Positions 26,655 through 36,337 of a DNA stretch of 57,745 nucleotides are shown piece by piece. Source of the DNA: Candidatus Gastranaerophilales bacterium (GTDB lineage Bacteria; Cyanobacteriota; Vampirovibrionia; Gastranaerophilales; Gastranaerophilaceae); assembly GCA_944323625.1 (NCBI GenBank), contig CALUTD010000013.1, forward strand, positions 1-57,745. Reading direction: 5' to 3'. Both the position numbers and the translations under genes were made by a program. Numbering within the stretch: position 1 is the stretch's first letter; every line of letters starts with the position of its first letter. The notes below the pieces were generated by a model. That model saw only the letters and a list, made by a program, of their open reading frames with translations. It did not search any database and was not told where the DNA came from.

Positions 26655-26775
26655 GCTTTATGCCTGTTGTTCTACATTTGTAAGAACCTGAAATTAAATG
26701 TTTCAATAATTAAGGCTAAAAGCAAGTTAAGCAAGTTATAAGCCGGCCATGCCGGTTCGGGTTGACAAGTCCAAT
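26655..26775. repeat. Isolated repeat fragment
   Basis: gtaagaacctgaaat and the palindrome gccggccatgccggttc relate this to the clusters at 19190 and 22905. It lies in the 26532-26845 gap between dciA and the ADP-ribosyltransferase gene. Confidence 0.6.
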
Positions 26776-26845
26776 GTTAACTTCTGCTTTATTATTCATT
26801 TTGTATCAATTTTTTAGCAAGATAATACTTTATATATATAACATA

Positions 26846-28519
26846 ATGAAAATTACAAATAATGATAAATATCAAATAAAACAAAAACAAACTGCAGAAA
26901 AAACGATTTCTATTATTAATACAAATAAAAATAGTACTGCAAAAAATTGTTGTGCTAAAAATTTATACTATAAAGATTTTTTCTTAGACAAAAATTATCT
27001 GTTGTCTTTTAAAGGTAATAATATTAAACCTGTTCAAAATAAAGAGCAATTATATTCTTCTATTCAATCATTGAACAAATATACAAATGATGAAATTAAA
27101 GAAATAATGAATATGCCTTATAAAATTCTTGAAAATGATTATTATGAAGAAGTTGAAGAACCGGTATTATATGAAATGTTTGATACTCTAACAAAAAGCA
27201 GTATAAATTATGATATTGACACTTTAAGAGAAATAACCTCAAGCATTTGCAAGTTGGAACAAGATGAAGAAAATGAAATTGATTTAAATTCAATTTTTAT
27301 GGGTATTACAGCTGTTGCAGATGCATTGCCTGCTAATCACTACAAATTTAAGAATATATTTATAGGATATTTAGACGGATTCTTAAATTGCGAAAATTCA
27401 GAACTTGTTCAAAAGTTTTCAAGGTTAATAAATAGTTCATTCAAAGATGTTGATACAGAAAAGTTTATTCAACTTATAAATATTTATAATCAAAATATAG
27501 CTCAAAATGATGAAAATCTGTATCAAGCATTTTCAGATATTAAATTTCTAAAAGAGAAATACCATTATACAAATCAAGACCTTCTAGACGGATTAATGAT
27601 TCATTATAGAGATAAAACTCCGTTAGAAGAAACTCCAAAAAACTTACAGGAAAAAATTGTAGTAAACAATATTTATAATAAATTGAAAGTGGAAAATCTG
27701 CCTGATAAAAACCAGTTTGAAGATATTTTTACAGTTCCAATTCTAATATTAAAAAAAAGAGGGTATTCAGATGAAGAAATAATAACTAAATTATCAGGCC
27801 AAAATTTTTGTAACAAAATAATGGAAATAGAATGCATAATTGATTCAGATAAAGAATTTCTTGCGAATTTTGTAGAAAATATCGAACACAACATAAATTT
27901 TGAAGATATACTGTCTTTGTATACAGAAAGTTCGAAAATATTTAACGACATTTTGTATAAAACAGATGGTAATTTATCTTATATAGATGACAACTTGGTA
28001 TTTACAAATGAAAAGGGTAAAGTATTCGGAGCAAACGAAGTAAAAAATTTAATTAAAGAAATGGAAAATATAATAGGTAAAAATAAACTTCACAAGAATA
28101 CAACAGTATATAGAGGCGGCGGTACTTCGTCTTTAGATCAGTTAAAAATGCCTGACGGAGAAAATTTGGGTTCAGAACTTAAAGAAGCAATGAACAGCAA
28201 AAATAAAGAAAAAATAACAGAAATAGTAGCAGAACTAATAGGAGCTTGCGTTACTCATTTATCTTTTATGTCTACATCTTGTTCAAAGGAACTTGCAAAG
28301 TCATTTGTAAACCATGAAGGCAGTGTTTTGTGGGAAATTAAAGCGCCAAAAGGAACAAATGCCATTTATATGGATCCGTTTAATAAAGAACATGGAATTG
28401 AACATGAACTTTTGTTTAACAGAGGGTGCACTTTATTGATAAATGATGCAAAAATGGAAAATGATATTTTTGTTATACATGCTGACTTAATCAAAGCCTT
28501 ACCGGATAATCATCTTTAA
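26846..28519 (+). CDS. ADP-ribosyltransferase-domain protein
   Basis: This 557-residue protein has a helical N-terminal and central region (about 60-390, unknown) and a C-terminal mono-ADP-ribosyltransferase fold of the ADPrib_exo_Tox type. The R-S-E triad is intact: R423 in VYRGGG, S476-T-S478 in FMSTSCS, and E519-H-E521 in IEHELLFNRG. The ExE form predicts arginine-type transfer from NAD+. There is no signal peptide. Residues near 55 include LLSFKGNN. The start is ATG 26846; an earlier in-frame ATG lies in the repeat fragment. No Shine-Dalgarno is visible; TTGTAT-16-TAATAC just upstream could drive it. The 3' end overlaps the convergent prepilin gene by 29 bp. No immunity gene is seen. Confidence 0.78.
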   Translation: MKITNNDKYQIKQKQTAEKTISIINTNKNSTAKNCCAKNLYYKDFFLDKNYLLSFKGNNIKPVQNKEQLYSSIQSLNKYTNDEIKEIMNMPYKILENDYYEEVEEPVLYEMFDTLTKSSINYDIDTLREITSSICKLEQDEENEIDLNSIFMGITAVADALPANHYKFKNIFIGYLDGFLNCENSELVQKFSRLINSSFKDVDTEKFIQLINIYNQNIAQNDENLYQAFSDIKFLKEKYHYTNQDLLDGLMIHYRDKTPLEETPKNLQEKIVVNNIYNKLKVENLPDKNQFEDIFTVPILILKKRGYSDEEIITKLSGQNFCNKIMEIECIIDSDKEFLANFVENIEHNINFEDILSLYTESSKIFNDILYKTDGNLSYIDDNLVFTNEKGKVFGANEVKNLIKEMENIIGKNKLHKNTTVYRGGGTSSLDQLKMPDGENLGSELKEAMNSKNKEKITEIVAELIGACVTHLSFMSTSCSKELAKSFVNHEGSVLWEIKAPKGTNAIYMDPFNKEHGIEHELLFNRGCTLLINDAKMENDIFVIHADLIKALPDNHL

Positions 28520-29238
28520 ATTCCCAGCCGTCTTTTAACAATAATGAAGAGCACCATTGGTTTGAACCAGATGGTACTTTTCCTTGGTTTTGTTTGCAAT
28601 TTTCAATCAACTGTTCTCTTGTTAAAGCTGAATCCTCAAATCCTGAAGGTTTATTTGGGTCGGTTGTATTAAATGAAAATGCAAATATATCTCTTCCGCA
28701 TTCATTCGGACCTTTTTCTCCATTTGTGTCAAATAATACATAATTACCAATATGATCGACAACTGCAGGTGCACCCTCAAAACCTAAAAGAGTGCCGTCG
28801 GGCAATGTATATGTTTGAGTCCAAAAGATATTTTCACATAATAATGTACTGCCATCTTTATCGACTCTCTCAACACCATTACCTGTTCCCATTAGTTGTG
28901 TTGCAGAAAGCTTCTTGAATACCTGTGAATAATATTCATAATAACTTTGCCAATTATTAGGTTCTAAAGCCCACTCATTACTGGGAACACCAACATCAAT
29001 TTCCGTTAATCTTATTGCATTTAAGAGGTTTGAGGCAAATTTTTTCAGCCGTGTTGATGTTTCAATTTTTTTGTGATTTTCCATAATTACAGGTACTGTT
29101 ACAGCTGCTATTATTCCTATAACTACAAGTGTAATTAAAACTTCTGCCAAAGTGAATGAAAGGGTTTTCAGAGAGAAAGAATTTTTAAAAACCGACCTTA
29201 ATCTCCCCCCCCCCGTGGCGGTTAATTGATTTATTCAT
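28491..29238 (-). pseudogene. Prepilin-like gene, out of frame at a G10 tract (phase OFF)
   Basis: The ATG at 29238 with aaggag upstream opens MNKSINRH then runs into ten G (29205-29214) and stops after 17 codons. With nine G the frame joins perfectly to ...LKTLSFTLAEVLITLVVIGI, a type IV prepilin helix with cleavage before F and Glu at +5, giving 248 residues. The globular part includes Cys and ends NQWCSSLLLKDGWEFKDDYP, typical of pseudopilins with a disulfide. Without the upstream part, the frame from 29150 lacks the cleavage site. This is either a phase-variable gene in its OFF state or an assembly indel. Confidence 0.75.
29205..29214 (-). repeat. G10 homopolymer in prepilin gene
   Basis: Ten G on the minus strand lie between codon 8 and the prepilin motif. 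The count decides whether the prepilin is made. Confidence 0.8.
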
Positions 29239-29300
29239 ATTTTCTCCTTTTTTATTTATATTAACATATATAACATAAGATGGCAAATAGTATTTTTATT

Positions 29301-29529
29301 TAATCCAGTGTCGCCCGCATTTTTCGGCGTGTGTCTTGAATTTTCTTTACGCTCCAAGCGTATCGCCTCTGAGGCTTTGCCTCTGCCGGCCCTTGCTTGT
29401 CGCTTACCGGGCTGCGCCCGTCCGAAAATTCGCTCATCCACGCCGAAAAATTGGGGCTCACTTTTTAAAGCGCCACTCACAAAAAGTTACTCAAACTCTT
29501 CAAGCTTATCGTAACTTTTTGCTCGGACA
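29301..29529 (+). repeat. Interspersed element copy 2
   Basis: Ends taatccagtgtcgcccgca and gctcggaca are intact. The left stem tttttcggcgtg/cacgccgaaaaa is perfect and encloses a GC-rich insert of nested palindromes (gcctctgaggctttgcctctg). The right stem aaaaagttac/gtaacttttt is present. Open frames on both strands here are repeat translations. The following gap to gltX (29530-29667) has only a TATAAT near 29580. Confidence 0.85.
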
Positions 29530-29667
29530 AATTTTGTTAGTTTAAAATAAAATTACAATATTAACAGCCTGTTGTTGGTTATAATATTTTCATCAAAGAA
29601 TAACATATACACCTATCTGTTATTTTTGTTATAAAATTAGGATGTAGAATAATAAACGGAGAAAAAG

Positions 29668-31137
29668 ATGGAAGAAATCAGGGTAAGAATTGCACCGTCG
29701 CCAAGCGGCAATTTACATATAGGTACTGCAAGAACAGCATTATTTAATTATTTATTTGCAAGAAAAAATAATGGAAAATATATATTAAGAATAGAAGATA
29801 CAGATGCTGAAAGAACAAGCCAGGCATATATTGATAATATATTTGACAGTTTAAAAGCGTTAGGATTAAATTGGGATGAAGGTCCTGATGTAGGAGGTAA
29901 TTACGGCCCTTATACACAATCCGAAAGATTTGATATATATCCGAAATATGCGCAAGAACTTTTGGACAAGGGTTTTGCTTATGAGTGTTTTTGTACTCCC
30001 GAAGAACTTGAAGCAGAAAAAGAAGAGGCTTCTAAAAATAAAAAAGCTTATGTATACTCTAAAAAATGCGAAAACCTGACAGAAGAAGAAAAAGATAAAT
30101 TAAGAAAACAAGGAAGAAAACCTGCAATTCGTTTTTCTGTTTCAAAGGCTCAAAAGGCTTTTCATGACTCTTCCATTCTTCATTTTAATGATTTGGTAAA
30201 AGGTGATTTACATCAAGATACGAATTTGATAGGTGATTTTGTAATTATGAAATCTAACGGAACACCTACATATAACTTTGCTGTAGTTATAGATGATATG
30301 CTAATGAAGATTTCACATATAATAAGAGGCGAGGATCATATTTCAAATACATTTAAACAGATATTAATATATGAGGCTTTAGGTGCAAAAGTCCCGGAAT
30401 TTGGTCATTTGGGAATGATATTAGCACCTGACAGAAGTAAACTTTCAAAGCGTCACGGGGCAACTGCAGTTTCGGAATTTGTTGAAAAAGGATATTTAAC
30501 AGAAGCTCTTCTTAATTTTGTTGCGCTTTTGGGCTGGTCGCCTTCCGATGGGGTAGAAATTAAAACTCTTGATGAAATTGCTCAAGACTTTAGAATTCAT
30601 GAAGTTTCATCTTCAAATTCTATTTTTGAATATGACAAACTAAACTGGATGAACGGTCAATACATTAAAAAAATGGATATAAAAGAATTGACACAAAAAG
30701 CAAAACCTTATTTGAGCAAGTATGACCTTTCAGAACTTACTGAAGAACAGCTTGAAAAAGTTATTGCTGCAACCAGGGAACCTATTACGGTGCTTTCGGA
30801 TTTAACAAATGATACATCATATTTCTTCGGTAAAGATATTGAATATGAAGAAGGGGTTAAGGAAGCGAATATTGATACCGAACAGGCTCAAAATATCCTG
30901 AAATACTTTAACTCTAAACTGGATGAATATGATTTTGAAAATGAAGAAAGACTACATGAACAGTTGGCCGATTTCAGGACATATTTCAAAGAACAATTCG
31001 GAATAAAACCAAAAGTTACAATGTGGACAATAAGAGCAGCCCTGACAGGCCGAACTCATGGGGCCGATATGGGTGTTATTCTTGATGTTTTAGGAAAAGA
31101 TAAAGTTAAATACCGTATTGAAAAAGCAATAAAATAA
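29668..31137 (+). CDS. gltX: Glutamate-tRNA ligase
   Basis: This 489-residue class I synthetase has the HIGH motif as H17-IGT (SPSGNLHIGTARTALFNYLF) and the KMSKS loop as K258-LSKR. YECFCTPEE and KNKKAYVYSKKC resemble the zinc-binding insert region. It charges tRNA-Glu, and possibly tRNA-Gln if an amidotransferase exists; specificity is not readable here. ggag precedes the ATG. It is monocistronic, closed by the terminator at 31157-31187. Confidence 0.96.
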   Translation: MEEIRVRIAPSPSGNLHIGTARTALFNYLFARKNNGKYILRIEDTDAERTSQAYIDNIFDSLKALGLNWDEGPDVGGNYGPYTQSERFDIYPKYAQELLDKGFAYECFCTPEELEAEKEEASKNKKAYVYSKKCENLTEEEKDKLRKQGRKPAIRFSVSKAQKAFHDSSILHFNDLVKGDLHQDTNLIGDFVIMKSNGTPTYNFAVVIDDMLMKISHIIRGEDHISNTFKQILIYEALGAKVPEFGHLGMILAPDRSKLSKRHGATAVSEFVEKGYLTEALLNFVALLGWSPSDGVEIKTLDEIAQDFRIHEVSSSNSIFEYDKLNWMNGQYIKKMDIKELTQKAKPYLSKYDLSELTEEQLEKVIAATREPITVLSDLTNDTSYFFGKDIEYEEGVKEANIDTEQAQNILKYFNSKLDEYDFENEERLHEQLADFRTYFKEQFGIKPKVTMWTIRAALTGRTHGADMGVILDVLGKDKVKYRIEKAIK

Positions 31138-31156
31138 AAAATAAATATAGTTATAA

Positions 31157-31187
31157 AAAGAACCTCCGAATAACGGAGGTTCTTTTT
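31157..31187. terminator. Bidirectional terminator between gltX and rpsI
   Basis: The stem aaaagaacctccg/cggaggttctttt has a T-run on plus and a U-run on minus. It serves both convergent genes. Confidence 0.9.
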
Positions 31188-31204
31188 TTGTGTGAAATAA
31201 AATA

Positions 31205-31600
31205 TTAACGTTTTGAGAATTGGAATCTTTTTCTTGCTCTTTTACGTCCATACTTTTTACGTTCTTTAACACGTGCATCTCTTGTTAATAAACCTTCGGC
31301 TTTTAACACTGCTTTATAATCTTCGTTAATTTTTAATAAAGCTCTTGAAATACCATGTTTGATAGCGCCTGCTTGAGCGGATACACCGCCGCCGACAGTC
31401 TTAACTCTTACATCGTAATTTTCCTGATTATCAGTAAGCGCAAGAGGTCTGTAAACCATCATCTCCAATGCTGCTCTGTTTCCGAAATAAGCACTAAATG
31501 TTTTACCGTTAACAAAAACTCTGCCTTTTCCTTTTACGAGTTTTACAACCGCAATTGCAGTTTTTCTTCTTCCGGTAGCCATAATTTCTTTATCTGCCAT
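31205..31600 (-). CDS. rpsI: 30S ribosomal protein S9
   Basis: The 131-residue S9 begins ATGRRKTAIAVVKLVKGKGR after five residues and ends in the invariant basic tail RKRFQFSKR that reaches the P-site tRNA. It is last in the ribosomal operon, and its ATG overlaps the rplM stop (TAATG). Confidence 0.98.
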   Translation of the reverse strand: MADKEIMATGRRKTAIAVVKLVKGKGRVFVNGKTFSAYFGNRAALEMMVYRPLALTDNQENYDVRVKTVGGGVSAQAGAIKHGISRALLKINEDYKAVLKAEGLLTRDARVKERKKYGRKRARKRFQFSKR

Positions 31601-32040
31601 TATTTAGCCTCCGTTTCTGTATAAACAACAGGTTTTTGTGCCGCATGCGGATGTTCGCTGCCTGCATAGACTTTTAACTTGTTGAATTGTTCCTGACCTA
31701 AAGTGTTATGAGGTAACATACCTTTCACTGCTTTTTCAATAGCTTTTGTAGCATCTTTTTCCATTAATTCTTTAAATGATGCAGATTTTAAACCGCCAGG
31801 ATATCCTGTATGATGATAATAAATCTTATCTGTTTCTTTTTTACCTGTAACACAAATTTTTTCCGCATTGATAATAATTACAAAATCTCCCGTATCTACA
31901 TTAGGAGTATATTGCGGTTTGTGCTTTCCTCTTAACAAGTTTGCCGCTAATACTGCCAGTCTGCCTAAGGTTTGACCTTCCGCATCCAGCAAGTACCACT
32001 TTCTTTCAACTTCTAGAGGTTTAGCTGAATAAGTTTTCAT
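31600..32040 (-). CDS. rplM: 50S ribosomal protein L13
   Basis: This 146-residue L13 has [31 protein letters not shown] and [11 protein letters not shown]. It overlaps truA by 20 bp. The order rplQ-truA-rplM-rpsI is typical of cyanobacteria. Confidence 0.98.
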   Translation of the reverse strand: MKTYSAKPLEVERKWYLLDAEGQTLGRLAVLAANLLRGKHKPQYTPNVDTGDFVIIINAEKICVTGKKETDKIYYHHTGYPGGLKSASFKELMEKDATKAIEKAVKGMLPHNTLGQEQFNKLKVYAGSEHPHAAQKPVVYTETEAK

Positions 32041-32818
32041 AAGCTGTCTCCATATTTATATCATTGTAAATTACTTTTTCTAATACTAAGCCCTCGGGGC
32101 TTATGGTCGAACCTGCTTTTGTTTTATCCCTTGATTCCAAAATTTCTTTAAGTGTCTCGGGGGCTAAAGAATTTTTCTCTATCAATAGGAGAGTTCCGAC
32201 GATCGTTCTGATCATATTGTACAAAAACCTGTCAGCTATAAAATCTATATAAACATAATCACCTGATTTTTGTGCTTTTGCCATATACATTTTACATATT
32301 TTAGCCGGATTTGATGTTCTCACTTTCTTAAAAGAAGTAAAATCATGCTCACCTACTAAATAACTTAATGCTTTATTAAGCCTTTCTATATCCAAAGGAA
32401 ACCTGACTAATAAACAATGTTCATCCCACGCACTTCTTTGCGCCCTGTTTGCAATTGTGTATCTGTAATACCTTGCTTTGGCACTTTTTTGTGCGTGGAA
32501 TGTTTTCTCGACTTTTTTTAACCCTTTTATGCTTATTGTATTAGGAAGAATCCCATTTAATGAGTTAACGAACTTACTCGGATTTAATTCACACTCTGTA
32601 TCAAAATGGGCTGTCTGCCCCTTAGCATGAACTCCGGCATCGGTTCTGCCTGAAAAAATTGTTTTGGTTTTTGTTTTTGTCAACGTACTGATTGCTTTTT
32701 CCACTTCACCCTGAATAGTTACTACGGGCTTTGTTGTGTTAGGCATTTCTTTCGGCTGCTTTTGGCTGCCTGCATATTGTGTTCCTATGTACTCTATTTC
32801 AAGTAAGTATCTTTGCAT
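32021..32818 (-). CDS. truA: tRNA pseudouridine synthase A
   Basis: This 265-residue TruA modifies U38-40 of the anticodon arm. The catalytic Asp is in [14 protein letters not shown], followed by NALP-like [11 protein letters not shown] and [22 protein letters not shown] near the end is the second signature. It is coupled to rplQ by a one-base stop/start overlap. Confidence 0.96.
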   Translation of the reverse strand: MQRYLLEIEYIGTQYAGSQKQPKEMPNTTKPVVTIQGEVEKAISTLTKTKTKTIFSGRTDAGVHAKGQTAHFDTECELNPSKFVNSLNGILPNTISIKGLKKVEKTFHAQKSAKARYYRYTIANRAQRSAWDEHCLLVRFPLDIERLNKALSYLVGEHDFTSFKKVRTSNPAKICKMYMAKAQKSGDYVYIDFIADRFLYNMIRTIVGTLLLIEKNSLAPETLKEILESRDKTKAGSTISPEGLVLEKVIYNDINMETAYENLFS

Positions 32819-33246
32819 TATACCAGTTGAATTAAAGCCATTTCAACACCGTCGCCGCGTCTTGGCGGAAGGTGATATATTCTTGTATATCCGCCGTTTC
32901 TGTCAGCGTATTGTTTTCCGATTTCGGAAAATAGTTTTCTTAATACGGTTTGAGGTATTAATTTTTTGCCTTCTTGTGCTTCCGTAAACACTTCACCTGT
33001 TTCTCTGTCTACAAATTTTGATGTTTTTACATCATAAATGCTTCTTGCAGCCAGTCTTCTTGCATGTAAATCACCTCTTTTTGCAAGAGTTATAATTTCT
33101 TCGGCATAAGGCCTTAATGCCTTTGCTTTTGAAATTGTTGTTTTGATTTCGCCATGTAAGAATAGTTCAGTGGCTAAAGATCTTAAAAGCGCATCTCTTT
33201 GATCTTTAGGTCTTGAAAGTCTATTTCTGTTGCATTGGTGTCTCAT
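32818..33246 (-). CDS. rplQ: 50S ribosomal protein L17
   Basis: This 142-residue protein begins MRHQCNRNRLSRPKDQRDAL, with LATELFLHGEIKTTISKAKA and the C-terminal GGYTRIYHLPPRRGDGVEMA. It lies 26 bp after rpoA. Confidence 0.98.
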   Translation of the reverse strand: MRHQCNRNRLSRPKDQRDALLRSLATELFLHGEIKTTISKAKALRPYAEEIITLAKRGDLHARRLAARSIYDVKTSKFVDRETGEVFTEAQEGKKLIPQTVLRKLFSEIGKQYADRNGGYTRIYHLPPRRGDGVEMALIQLV

Positions 33247-33272
33247 TTTATTTGTCCTTTTATGTTAATATT

Positions 33273-34247
33273 TTATACTTCTTCAAGTTCTACACCTTCG
33301 GGATTCGGTTGCAATTCCAAACCTACTTGATGTAATTTTTCGATTACTTCATCAGAAGATTTTTTACCGAAGTTTTTAATATTCAATAAATCATGTTCTG
33401 ATTTCTTTAATAATTCCGCTAAAGAATTAATGCTTGCTCTCTTTAAGCAGTTATAAGCTCTAACAGATAATTCCAAATCTTCAATTGAAATACTCGGAGT
33501 TTGAGCTTCTTCCTCAACATCTTCAACAACATGCTGGCTCGGAAGAACTGCAGGTTGTCCTGTTATTGATGCAATCTGCATAAAGTGTTCAATTAACAGA
33601 TTTGCAGACTGACTTAAAGCGCTTGATACATCAATACTACCGTTAGACCATATTTCAAGAGTTAATTTATCATAATCTATAACATCTCCTACACGAGTAT
33701 TCTCTACATTATAGCTTACTCTTTTAATAGGCATAAATGAAGCGTCTATAGGTAATAAATCAATAGGAATGCTTCCTTTGTTTTCTTTTAATACGTCAAC
33801 GGTTCTGTATCCTTTACCGGTTTCTACGGTAATATCAGCAGAAATGCTTCCGCCTTCAGAGATTGTACAAATTAACCAATCCGGATTTACAACTTTTACG
33901 CCTGCAGGCAATTGTAAATCACTGGCAAGTACGGGGCCGGGTCTGTCTACATCTAATCTTAAATGTTGAGGTTCTTTATCTTCTGTTTTTATTGTTAAAC
34001 CTTTTAAGTTCAACATAATGTCGATAGCATCTTCAACAATCCCCGGAATTGATGTGTATTCGTGAGTAATACCTTCAATTCTGATAGATGTAACGGCTGC
34101 ACCTTCAAGAGATGATAATAAAACTCTCCTTAAAGCGTTACCGATTGTAGTACCAAAACCTTTTTCCAACGGTTCAACAACAAATTTCCCGTACTGTGAA
34201 CCATCTGAACTGGTTGTTGTATTTATACATTTAATTTTCAATTCCAT
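33273..34247 (-). CDS. rpoA: RNA polymerase subunit alpha
   Basis: This 324-residue alpha subunit has the N-terminal dimerisation domain (PLEKGFGTTIGNALRRVLLS, GITHEYTSIPGIVEDAIDI) and an alpha-CTD (SIEDLELSVRAYNCLKRA, NFGKKSSDEVIEKL) that contacts UP elements and activators. The linker is acidic (EDVEEEAQTP). It lies between rpsD and rplQ. Confidence 0.98.
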   Translation of the reverse strand: MELKIKCINTTTSSDGSQYGKFVVEPLEKGFGTTIGNALRRVLLSSLEGAAVTSIRIEGITHEYTSIPGIVEDAIDIMLNLKGLTIKTEDKEPQHLRLDVDRPGPVLASDLQLPAGVKVVNPDWLICTISEGGSISADITVETGKGYRTVDVLKENKGSIPIDLLPIDASFMPIKRVSYNVENTRVGDVIDYDKLTLEIWSNGSIDVSSALSQSANLLIEHFMQIASITGQPAVLPSQHVVEDVEEEAQTPSISIEDLELSVRAYNCLKRASINSLAELLKKSEHDLLNIKNFGKKSSDEVIEKLHQVGLELQPNPEGVELEEV

Positions 34248-34266
34248 TATAATTAATCTCCTACAA

Positions 34267-34869
34267 TTATTTAGAATAATACTCGATTACAAGCTGCTCT
34301 TTAAGTTCGGGGTCTAATTCTTCTCTTTCGGGAATTCTGTCAAAAGTTATCTTTAAAGCATCTTTGTCAATTGTTATCCAGGCCGGGGCTATCGCCATAT
34401 CTATCGATTCTTTTACCGACTTAATATAGTCACTGCTGCCTGCTTTAAATGTAATAACATCTGACGGTTTTACCAAGAATGAAGGAATGTCAACTCTCTT
34501 ACCATTAACAAGTACATGACCGTGACTTACAATCTGCCTTGCTTGTTTTCTTGATATCGCGAATCCGGTTCTGAATACGATATTATCCAATCTTGATTCT
34601 AATAATTGTAAAAGTATGGTGCCTGTTACACCTTTTCTTCTGCTTGCTTCTTTGTAGTATCTGACAAACTGTTTTTCGTTTACTAAATATGTTAAACGAA
34701 TTTTTTGTTTTTCATTCAAATGCAATGCATAATCGGAAAGTTTTTTTCTTGCTGCGCCATGCTGACCAGAAGCATTTTGTCTTAATGAAGAAACCAACTT
34801 TCTGTTTGATAAATCCGTAACTCCGTAGTTACGATATAATTTATTTGATGGTCCTGTATACTTAGCCAA
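34267..34869 (-). CDS. rpsD: 30S ribosomal protein S4
   Basis: This 200-residue S4 starts MAKYTGPSNKLYRNYGV, with GQHGAARKKLSDYALHL and an S4 RNA-binding domain (LESRLDNIVFRTGFAISRKQ, VSHGHVLVNGKRV). It is placed between rpsK and rpoA as in many bacteria; in most cyanobacteria rpsD is elsewhere. Confidence 0.98.
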   Translation of the reverse strand: MAKYTGPSNKLYRNYGVTDLSNRKLVSSLRQNASGQHGAARKKLSDYALHLNEKQKIRLTYLVNEKQFVRYYKEASRRKGVTGTILLQLLESRLDNIVFRTGFAISRKQARQIVSHGHVLVNGKRVDIPSFLVKPSDVITFKAGSSDYIKSVKESIDMAIAPAWITIDKDALKITFDRIPEREELDPELKEQLVIEYYSK

Positions 34870-34895
34870 TTTTATGACTCCTTACGTTATTATTG

Positions 34896-35282
34896 TTATA
34901 CTCTGCGTCTTTTTGGAGGACGACATCCGTTGTGCGGTATCGGTGTTACGTCCTTTATTAATGTAATTTCAAGTCCTGCGGCTTGAATGGCTCTTATCGC
35001 CGTTTCTCTGCCTGAACCAGGTCCTTTTATATATACTTCAACTTTTTTCATGCCTTGGTCTATTGATTGTTTTGCAACCTTTTCCGCTGCTGATTGCGCT
35101 GCAAAAGGTGTTCCTTTTCTCGCACCTTTGAATCCGCATCCGCCTGCAGATGCCCAAGCAATAGCGTTACCTTGTGTATCTGTTGAAGTTACGATTGTAT
35201 TATTAAATGTTGATTGTATATGTACAACACCTTGTAATACATTCTTTTTTTCTTTCTTTTTACTTTTTACCGGTCTTGCCAT
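34896..35282 (-). CDS. rpsK: 30S ribosomal protein S11
   Basis: This 128-residue protein has [35 protein letters not shown] and the C-terminal [16 protein letters not shown]. It lies 20 bp after rpsM. Confidence 0.98.
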   Translation of the reverse strand: MARPVKSKKKEKKNVLQGVVHIQSTFNNTIVTSTDTQGNAIAWASAGGCGFKGARKGTPFAAQSAAEKVAKQSIDQGMKKVEVYIKGPGSGRETAIRAIQAAGLEITLIKDVTPIPHNGCRPPKRRRV

Positions 35283-35302
35283 TGTCTATATTACTCCTTT
35301 AA

Positions 35303-35668
35303 TTACTTTTTATTGGCGATTGGGCCTGTTTTCTTACCGCGTCTTGTTCTTGCGTTTGTTTTTGTTCTCTGTCCTCTTGCAGGAAGTTTACGTCTGTGAC
35401 GCATTCCTCTGTATGAGTTGATTTCGCTCAATCTTTTGATGTTTATTGATTCTTCTCTTCTCAAATCACCTTCGATTGTGTAGTGAGAAATTTCATCTCT
35501 TAATGCTCTGATGTTATCTTCTGTTAAATCATCAGTTCTTAAATCTTCTGATATACCGCATGCTGCTAAGATTTTTGCACTTCTAGCAGGTCCTATACCG
35601 TATATATAGGTCAATGCGATTATCATTCTTTTGTTACGAGGTAAATCTACCCCGGCAAGTCTTGCCAT
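35303..35668 (-). CDS. rpsM: 30S ribosomal protein S13
   Basis: This 121-residue protein starts [20 protein letters not shown], with [32 protein letters not shown] and a Lys-rich end. It is separated from rpmJ by an unusual 258-bp repeat-like insert. Confidence 0.98.
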   Translation of the reverse strand: MARLAGVDLPRNKRMIIALTYIYGIGPARSAKILAACGISEDLRTDDLTEDNIRALRDEISHYTIEGDLRREESINIKRLSEINSYRGMRHRRKLPARGQRTKTNARTRRGKKTGPIANKK

Positions 35669-35689
35669 AGTTTCTCCTTTTACTTATAT

Positions 35690-35926
35690 CTTATTTGGAA
35701 TTTTTAACCTGCTTTAATTTTCCTTAATTAGAATCCTTCGCTCCATTTTCAAATTGCTTTGCGATTTTGTCACTCCGCCGGATTCCTTTTTACTTCGGGT
35801 CTGTGCTTTGCCGCACCCTACGGAAAATTATCTTGAAATTCTTTGCCGCTCGAGACTATCACTCATTCACTATCGTTGTACTCACTTCGTCTCTCGCTTA
35901 CCGGATTTTATCCGTCCGGAATTTCG
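35690..35926 (-). repeat. Repeat-like insert between rpmJ and rpsM
   Basis: It begins three bases after the rpmJ stop. It is purine-rich on minus and built from nested short palindromes (ccggacggataaaatccgg, cgtagggtgcggcaaagcac). Its start gcgaaattccggacgga...tccggtaagcgagag parallels text inside the elements at 29301 and 57335. This gap is normally a few tens of bases, so the element appears to sit inside an essential operon without a terminator. No conserved ORF is seen. Confidence 0.7.
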
Positions 35927-36040
35927 CTAACCTTGTCTCTGTTTATGTTTAGGATTTTCACATATTATTGCTACTCTTCCTTTTCTCTTTATTACTTTGC
36001 ATTTATCACAAAGTGGTTTTACTGATGTTCTGACTTTCAT
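35927..36040 (-). CDS. rpmJ: 50S ribosomal protein L36
   Basis: This 37-residue L36 reads [20 protein letters not shown] and ends with [11 protein letters not shown]. It has the zinc-type Cys/His set (C11, C14, C27, H32). The stop TAG is at 35927-35929. aaagga precedes the ATG. It lies between infA and the repeat-like insert. Confidence 0.97.
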   Translation of the reverse strand: MKVRTSVKPLCDKCKVIKRKGRVAIICENPKHKQRQG

Positions 36041-36065
36041 TTTTCTTTTTCCTTTATTTTATATT

Positions 36066-36281
36066 TTATTTTAATCTGTATGTTATTCTGCCTCTTGTTA
36101 AATCATAAGGGGTCATTTCAACTTTTACTTTATCCCCCGGCAATATCTTTATGAAATTTTTTCTTATTTTCCCTGATATATGTGCCAGTATCTCATGATT
36201 ATTTTCAAGCCGTACCCGAAACATTGCATTTGGCAGTGATTCAAGTATCGTTCCTTCGAATTCTATTACATCTTTTGACAT
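36066..36281 (-). CDS. infA: Translation initiation factor IF-1
   Basis: This 71-residue OB-fold protein has [52 protein letters not shown] and ends [11 protein letters not shown]. The start is ATG 36281, with agagg upstream; a seven-residue longer frame is not supported. It is first of the operon; secY, adk and map are not adjacent. Confidence 0.97.
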   Translation of the reverse strand: MSKDVIEFEGTILESLPNAMFRVRLENNHEILAHISGKIRKNFIKILPGDKVKVEMTPYDLTRGRITYRLK

Positions 36282-36308
36282 TATTTTCCTCTTTACATGC
36301 AAGTCAAT

Positions 36309-36337
36309 ATTATCATCTTACATGTTAAATTTTTCAA
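36309..36337 (-). promoter_or_regulatory. Promoter of infA-ribosomal operon
   Basis: TTGAAA (36332-36337), 17 bp, GATAAT (36309-36314) on minus predict a start near 36302, about 20 bases before the IF-1 start. The rest of the 36338-36589 gap shows only a TATAAT at about 36572 for the divergent gene. Confidence 0.65.

Noticed and set aside
29256..29545. Open frames on both strands near 29.3-29.5 kb
   Set aside because: They lie wholly in an interspersed repeat element and its hairpins.
35767..36025. Open frames opposite rpmJ and the insert
   Set aside because: They overlap L36 and repeat text; no ribosome site or family.
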